DNA from: Holophaga sp.
Lineage (GTDB): Bacteria; Acidobacteriota; Holophagae; Holophagales; Holophagaceae
Length of the DNA: 10,907 nt
Direction: 5' to 3'
Assembly (NCBI GenBank): GCA_016715205.1
Contig: JADKBC010000034.1
Location: 1-10,907 of the forward strand
Position numbers and translations under genes: made by a program. This document shows, piece by piece, positions 7,269-10,907 of this stretch (its first letter is position 1; every line of letters starts with the position of its first letter). Below the pieces are notes generated by a model. That model saw only the letters and a list, made by a program, of their open reading frames with translations. It was not told the origin of the DNA and made no database searches.

Positions 7269-8069
7269 ACGTCTTGATCTGGACAGATATGGAAGGCATC
7301 AGCGGAATCACCGTGATGGAGCAGATCCTACCCGAACATTTCCTGTACAACGAAGGCCGCCGCCTGTACACCGAAGACATTAATGCAGCGGCGCGGGTGC
7401 AGTCGCGGCTGGCGCGATCTGATCGTTGTGCGCGAGGCACACGGCGGCCACGCCGTAATGGGCGTCAACCATGTCATCCCCGAGCTGCTTGACCCGCACT
7501 GCGAGTGGGTATCGCACCATTACGGCCCGGCTCAACCCTGGCTGGATGTGCATTACGACGCCTGTGTCATGGTGGGCATGCACGCCCGCTGGGGTATCCC
7601 CGATGGCATTCTTTGCCATACCATCGCCGGCGGCCTGGATATTTATCTCAACGACCAGCCGGTGGGCGAGATTGAAGTTTTTGCCCGAATGCTGGGGGCG
7701 TTTGGTACACCGGTGGTGGCGATTACCGGTGATACGGCAACCTGCGCTGAAGCGCAAGCCGTCATTCCAGGCGTAACGGCCATTGCAGTGAAACGCGGCT
7801 ATACCAATCAATCCGGGCAGTGTACGGCTCCGCAGCGCGCCCGTCAAATGATCGAAGATGGGGTGCGAACTGCTTTGCAAAAAATTACCACCCAGCCGCT
7901 TCTGCCGACAACACCGGCCCGTTGGCGGGTGGTCAGTCATATTCCAGGGTTCGCCCAGGGGCTGGCACAGCTCCCCGATGTTACTCTGGTCAGTGAAGAC
8001 GAGGTTTTGATTGAAGGATCCAGCTACAATGCAGGCCTGAACCGCATTTTTGGCTGGCCGAACAACTGA
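7265..8069 (+). CDS. M55 family D-aminopeptidase (DppA-like), two frameshifts
   Basis: ATG 7265 overlaps the S9 stop (ATGA), preceded by a perfect AGGAGG at 7255-7260, so translation is probably coupled. Adding one G at 7395-7397 and one at 7416 restores AAARGAVAAGADLIVVREAH and gives about 268 residues, close to the 274 of B. subtilis DppA. After repair the zinc ligands fall as in DppA: Asp8 and Glu10 (TDMEGISG), His60 (REAHGG), His107 (VGMHAR) and Glu136 (VGEIEV); in DppA they are Asp8, Glu10, His60, His104 and Glu133. DppA is a decameric zinc enzyme that removes N-terminal D-Ala or Gly from D-amino-acid peptides. The exact His60 match supports the repair. Family function is secure; D-specificity here is inferred. 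Confidence 0.9.
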
Positions 8070-8083
8070 TTTCAGAGGATAAA

Positions 8084-9043
8084 ATGACCACACACCTGTT
8101 GCCTTCAACAGTAGAAGCCATCGGCGGCACCCCTCTGGTGGAGCTGGCTCGTTTTGGCCGGGCGCTGAATGGGCGTATTCTGGCCAAACTGGAGTATCTC
8201 AACCCCGGGTTCTCGAAAAAAGACCGGATTGCCCGCCAGATCATCGAAGATGCCGAGGCCAACGGCGAGCTAAAACCAGGGCAGACGGTGGTTGAACTGA
8301 CCAGCGGCAATACCGGCACCGGGCTGGCGATCGTCTGCGGGATCAAGGGGTATCCCTTTGTAGCGGTCATGTCCAGAGGCAACTCGATGGAACGAGCGCG
8401 CATGATGGGCGCTCTGGGGGCCGAAGTGGTGCTGGTGGATCAACTCCCCGGATCACTGCCGGGCCAGGTTTCCGGCGGAGACCTGGAACAGGTGGAGCAG
8501 GCAGCCCGGCGCATCACATTGGAGCGCAACGCCTTCCGCCGATCAATCTCCACCACCCGGGCAATTTCCGTTTCCATTTGCTCCATAGCACGGCCCAGAG
8601 GTGATTTTGAACAAAGCGGAGGACAGTTCGATGCTTGCGATTTTGCTGGTACGGCGGGTTCCTTTGGCGGGTGCGCAGCGGCTTTCAAGGCCTACCGTCC
8701 ACAAATTGCCTGCTACCTGGTGGAACCGGTCGGAGCCGCGGTAATTGCCGGAAGACCCATCACGCAGCCCAATCACAAGATTCAGGGCGGCGGATACTCA
8801 ATGACCGATCTGCCCTTTGTAAACCCGGCTCACGTGGATGGCTTTCTGCAGGTCAGCGATGAAGAAGCCATCCAAACCTGCCGCTCCCTGGCCCGCCTGG
8901 AAGGCATTTTTGCCGGTTTTTCTTCCGGCGCCAATGTGGCAGCCGCCGTCCAACTGCTGCAAACGGATCTAAAAGGCAAAACCATTGTGGTTTTGCTCAA
9001 TGATTCCGGCCTGAAATACCTCAGCACCGATTTATGGACATAA
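8084..9043 (+). CDS. PLP-dependent cysteine-synthase-like enzyme (fold type II), frameshifted in the middle
   Basis: ATG 8084 with AGAGGA just upstream, 14 bases after the M55 stop. About 320 residues, as usual for CysK-like enzymes. The N-terminus has STVEAIGGTPLVEL, the PLP lysine in NPGFSKKDR (Lys46) and the substrate loop TSGNTGTGLA (73-82). The C-terminal part has HKIQGGGYSM, DGFLQVSDEEAI and EGIFAGFSSGANVAAA. Codons between about 8540 and 8611 are in the wrong frame although no stop appears: neighbouring frames give HHPGNFRFH, and then STGPEVILEQSGG after one G is added at 8593 and one at 8609. The FAGTAGSFGGCA loop follows. The group includes O-acetylserine sulfhydrylases, cystathionine beta-synthases and amino-acid beta-lyases. 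Set among peptidases, catabolic beta-elimination is as likely as cysteine synthesis. Confidence 0.85.
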   Translation: MTTHLLPSTVEAIGGTPLVELARFGRALNGRILAKLEYLNPGFSKKDRIARQIIEDAEANGELKPGQTVVELTSGNTGTGLAIVCGIKGYPFVAVMSRGNSMERARMMGALGAEVVLVDQLPGSLPGQVSGGDLEQVEQAARRITLERNAFRRSISTTRAISVSICSIARPRGDFEQSGGQFDACDFAGTAGSFGGCAAAFKAYRPQIACYLVEPVGAAVIAGRPITQPNHKIQGGGYSMTDLPFVNPAHVDGFLQVSDEEAIQTCRSLARLEGIFAGFSSGANVAAAVQLLQTDLKGKTIVVLLNDSGLKYLSTDLWT

Positions 9044-10135
9044 GCCCATTATCCCCGCTGGCTGTTGAGCTGCACCAGCAGGCTATCGTCATTGACGCCC
9101 ACTGCGACATCCTGATGGCCGTCACCGATGGCATCACCCGCCTGGGTACACCGGCTGTCATCCCCGACCCAAACACCTGGATACCACCCATCAAGCCCCT
9201 GCAGCCCGCCGCCGAAGAAGGGTCACCCGGCATCCAGCACAGCCGGCATACCGAAGTCTTTGGCTGCGCCGGACAGTACAGCCTGCCCCAGTGGCAGCGC
9301 GGCGGGCTGACCGCCCAGGTCTGCGCCATTTACCTGGAAGATAAACACCTCGACCGGCGCTGCAGCGCGGCCTGAAATGACCTGGTGGCTGCACCGTGAA
9401 GTGGAAACAAACCCCGGTCTGGCGCTGGTCACACGCCCTGAACAGATTGCCGCACTCAAAGCCGAAAACCGCACAGGGCGCCATCCTGGCCCTGAAGGCC
9501 TGGAGCCGCTCGGTCCCGACCTGCGCTTTTTGATCTGTGGTCAATAACTGGCCTGCATAGTCGGCTGATCCACAACCGGCGCAATCTGTATGCCGACGGC
9601 CCGCAGCCGGGTTTTAAGACCGGCGGGCTGACGGGGTTGGGCCGACAGGCAGTGCGCCGCATGGATGAATTGGGCATTGTGGTTGATCTGGCCCATACCA
9701 ACGAGCCGTGCTACTGGGAAATTTTGGAACAGACCCACAACCCGGTCATCATCTCGCATATGAGTCCGAATTCCTTCGTTCGTTGGCGTGGGCTGCCCTA
9801 CCTGCGCCACTTTTTGACCGGGTGCGGACCGTGGGAAGCCCTGGAGGCCAGTCGCCCGACGGGCGGGGTGGCTGGCATCATTTTCTTCTGGGGACATGAA
9901 ACGCCTGATCACCTGATCGAGAACATCGAAACCCACTGATATCGTTGGAGCAGACCACATTGGGCTTGGATCAGACTTCTACGGTGTAGAGAGTGCGCCA
10001 GCCGGGCTGGATGATATTGCCTGCCTGCCGCGCATCACCGAAGGTCTGGTGCGGCGCGGTCACTCACCGGAGACAATCCTGAAGATACTGGGCGGCAACT
10101 TTGTGCGCGTATTTGAGAAAGTATGGAAAGCATGA
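9034..10135 (+). CDS. M19 family membrane dipeptidase (renal dipeptidase type), heavily frameshifted
   Basis: ATG 9034 overlaps the end of the PLP gene by 10 bases. Repair gives about 367 residues. Metal ligands are recognisable: His23 and Asp25 (VIDAHCDIL), the bridging Glu about 155 (ILALEGLEPLG, restored by one G at 9494), His222 (VVDLAHTNE) and His243 (VIISHMSPN), 21 apart as in human DPEP1 (His198, His219), and the Asp of GADHIGLGSDFYG (about 308). The C-terminus reads ETILKILGGNFVRVFEKV, with TGA at 10133-10135. Indels lie near 9357, 9374, 9479, 9494, 9532 and 9937-9940; four are a missing G. The family hydrolyses dipeptides, tolerates a C-terminal D-residue, and includes enzymes that cut Cys-Gly. 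No signal peptide or anchor is seen, so it is probably cytoplasmic. Confidence 0.88.
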
Positions 10136-10907
10136 TGATTAACAAACCAGCCGTTGATGCGATTTTTTCAGCATGGGATCGACCCGAAACTCCCGGCTGC
10201 GTCGTTGGGGTAGTGCAGTCTGGACAGATCGAGTATGCCCGCGGCTTTGGTGCTGCTGAGCTGGATTTTGGCAGTCCACTGACTTCTCGCAGTGTGCTTG
10301 GATATCGGCTCAACTTCCAAAACAGCCTCACCGCCGCCCAGGTTGTTCCTGTTGGTGCTGAATGGTCAGCTCAACCTGGATGACGAAATCCACCGCTGGC
10401 TACCGGAACTGCCTGACTATGGATCCCCAATCCGCCTGCGCAATCTGGTTTATCACACCTCTGGTCTGCGCGATCACTCGATGATCGCCACCCTGGCTGG
10501 TCTGACAATTGAAGACAGTCAGGATAACCGCACCACCCTGGAGATCGCCTGCCGCCAGAAAGGCCTGAACTTCACCCCTGGCAGTTTGTACAGCTACGCC
10601 AATACCAATTACCTCCTGCTTGCTGAGATTATCCAACGGATCAGCGGAAAAAGCCTGCGGCGTTTTGCGGACGAACACCTGTTTCAGCCGCTGGGGATGC
10701 GCTCGACATTGTTTGCCGATGATGTCCACGAAGCAATCAAGGGGCGGGCAGTCAGCGGTCACCTGGCGAATCAGACACCCCTGCGCTTCATCCGCAAAAC
10801 ACTGAAGTTGGCGCCACAAACCTGTGGACCAATCTGAAGACCTGGCGCCTGGGAAGATAATTTTATCCACCCCAGAGTCGGGGGACAGAAGTTTGTCGAT
10901 TTGATGC
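10132..10907 (+). CDS. Serine hydrolase, class C beta-lactamase / S12 peptidase family (partial, frameshifted)
   Basis: The gene starts within the M19 stop region: ATG 10132 or 10135 (both overlap TGA 10133-10135), with GGAAAG just before; an in-frame ATG at 10123 is also possible. It runs off the right edge. Repair near 10301 and 10320-10340 gives SVLDIGSTSK, with the SxxK nucleophile (Ser codon 10310-10312, Lys 10319-10321), then LLVLNGQLNLDDEI, LPELPDYGSPIRLRNLVYHT, and the YxN motif in YSYANTNYLLLAEI (Tyr codon 10595-10597). Further shifts near 10805-10850 lead to ATNLWTNLKTW and EDNFIHPRVGGQKFVDL. The HxG motif would lie beyond the window. The family includes beta-lactamases, D-Ala-D-Ala carboxypeptidases, D-aminopeptidases and esterases. 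No signal peptide is seen, which argues against a classical secreted beta-lactamase. Confidence 0.85.

Noticed and set aside
7380..8108. 242-codon open frame on the - strand opposite the M55 gene
   Set aside because: The + strand encodes a clear M55 protein with all metal ligands; the - strand product has no recognisable domain and no promoter or ribosome site.
7395..9535. Programmed ribosomal frameshifting
   Set aside because: The indels are many, occur in unrelated genes, lack a common slippery site or stimulatory structure, and sit in conserved domain cores. Base-call error is simpler.
10132..10907. Antibiotic-resistance beta-lactamase
   Set aside because: SxxK and YxN are shared by the whole S12 group; there is no signal peptide, the operon context is metabolic, and the C-terminal motif is outside the window.

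Overview
The window looks like part of a chromosome from an uncultured, moderately GC-rich bacterium, most likely Chloroflexota (class Anaerolineae). The reasons are the type of surface proteins at the left end (a GGG-repeat fibre with an S74 chaperone tail, and a small exported protein with a TWWTID start, a GQPDAG core and a KILLPV-type C-terminal tail, features I associate with Anaerolineae exported proteins) and the mixture of scavenging hydrolases. The taxonomic call is inference; no rRNA or tRNA gene is present.

Layout. Positions 1-83 hold the 3' end of an unidentified gene. Positions 84-286 are non-coding and carry a small hairpin, promoter-like hexamers and a striking 35-bp inverted repeat. 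Positions 287-2709 encode two exported proteins on the + strand: a fibre-like surface protein (signal peptide, YadA-head-like repeats, S74 self-cleaving chaperone domain, coiled coil, C-terminal membrane anchor) and, one base further on, a small secreted protein. Candidate terminators at 2697-2717 (+) and 2764-2782 (-) separate this pair from a convergent - strand operon (5172 to 2789): GPH-family cation symporter, NTF2/SnoaL-like protein and FadR-type GntR regulator. A short divergent control region (5173-5263) contains overlapping promoters and a symmetric site made of two GTATAC boxes. From 5264 to the right edge runs a tightly packed + strand operon: S9 prolyl-oligopeptidase-type peptidase, M55 D-aminopeptidase, PLP-dependent cysteine-synthase-like enzyme, M19 dipeptidase and a serine hydrolase of the class C beta-lactamase/S12 family, the last cut by the window end.

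How it may work. The divergent block reads as one regulon: the GntR regulator probably senses an imported compound and controls both its own transporter operon and the peptidase operon through the GTATAC dyad. Three of the four hydrolases (M55, M19, S12) belong to families with precedent for D-amino-acid peptides, so scavenging of D-residue or modified peptides is a reasonable hypothesis; handling of cysteine-containing dipeptides or S-conjugates is an alternative because of the PLP enzyme.

Quality caveat. Almost every + strand gene, and the transporter, is split by one-base frameshifts. Many are the loss of one G beside a G in the coding strand, and the proteins become canonical when repaired. 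This points to sequencing or consensus error rather than gene decay, so the genes below are given as whole, repaired units.
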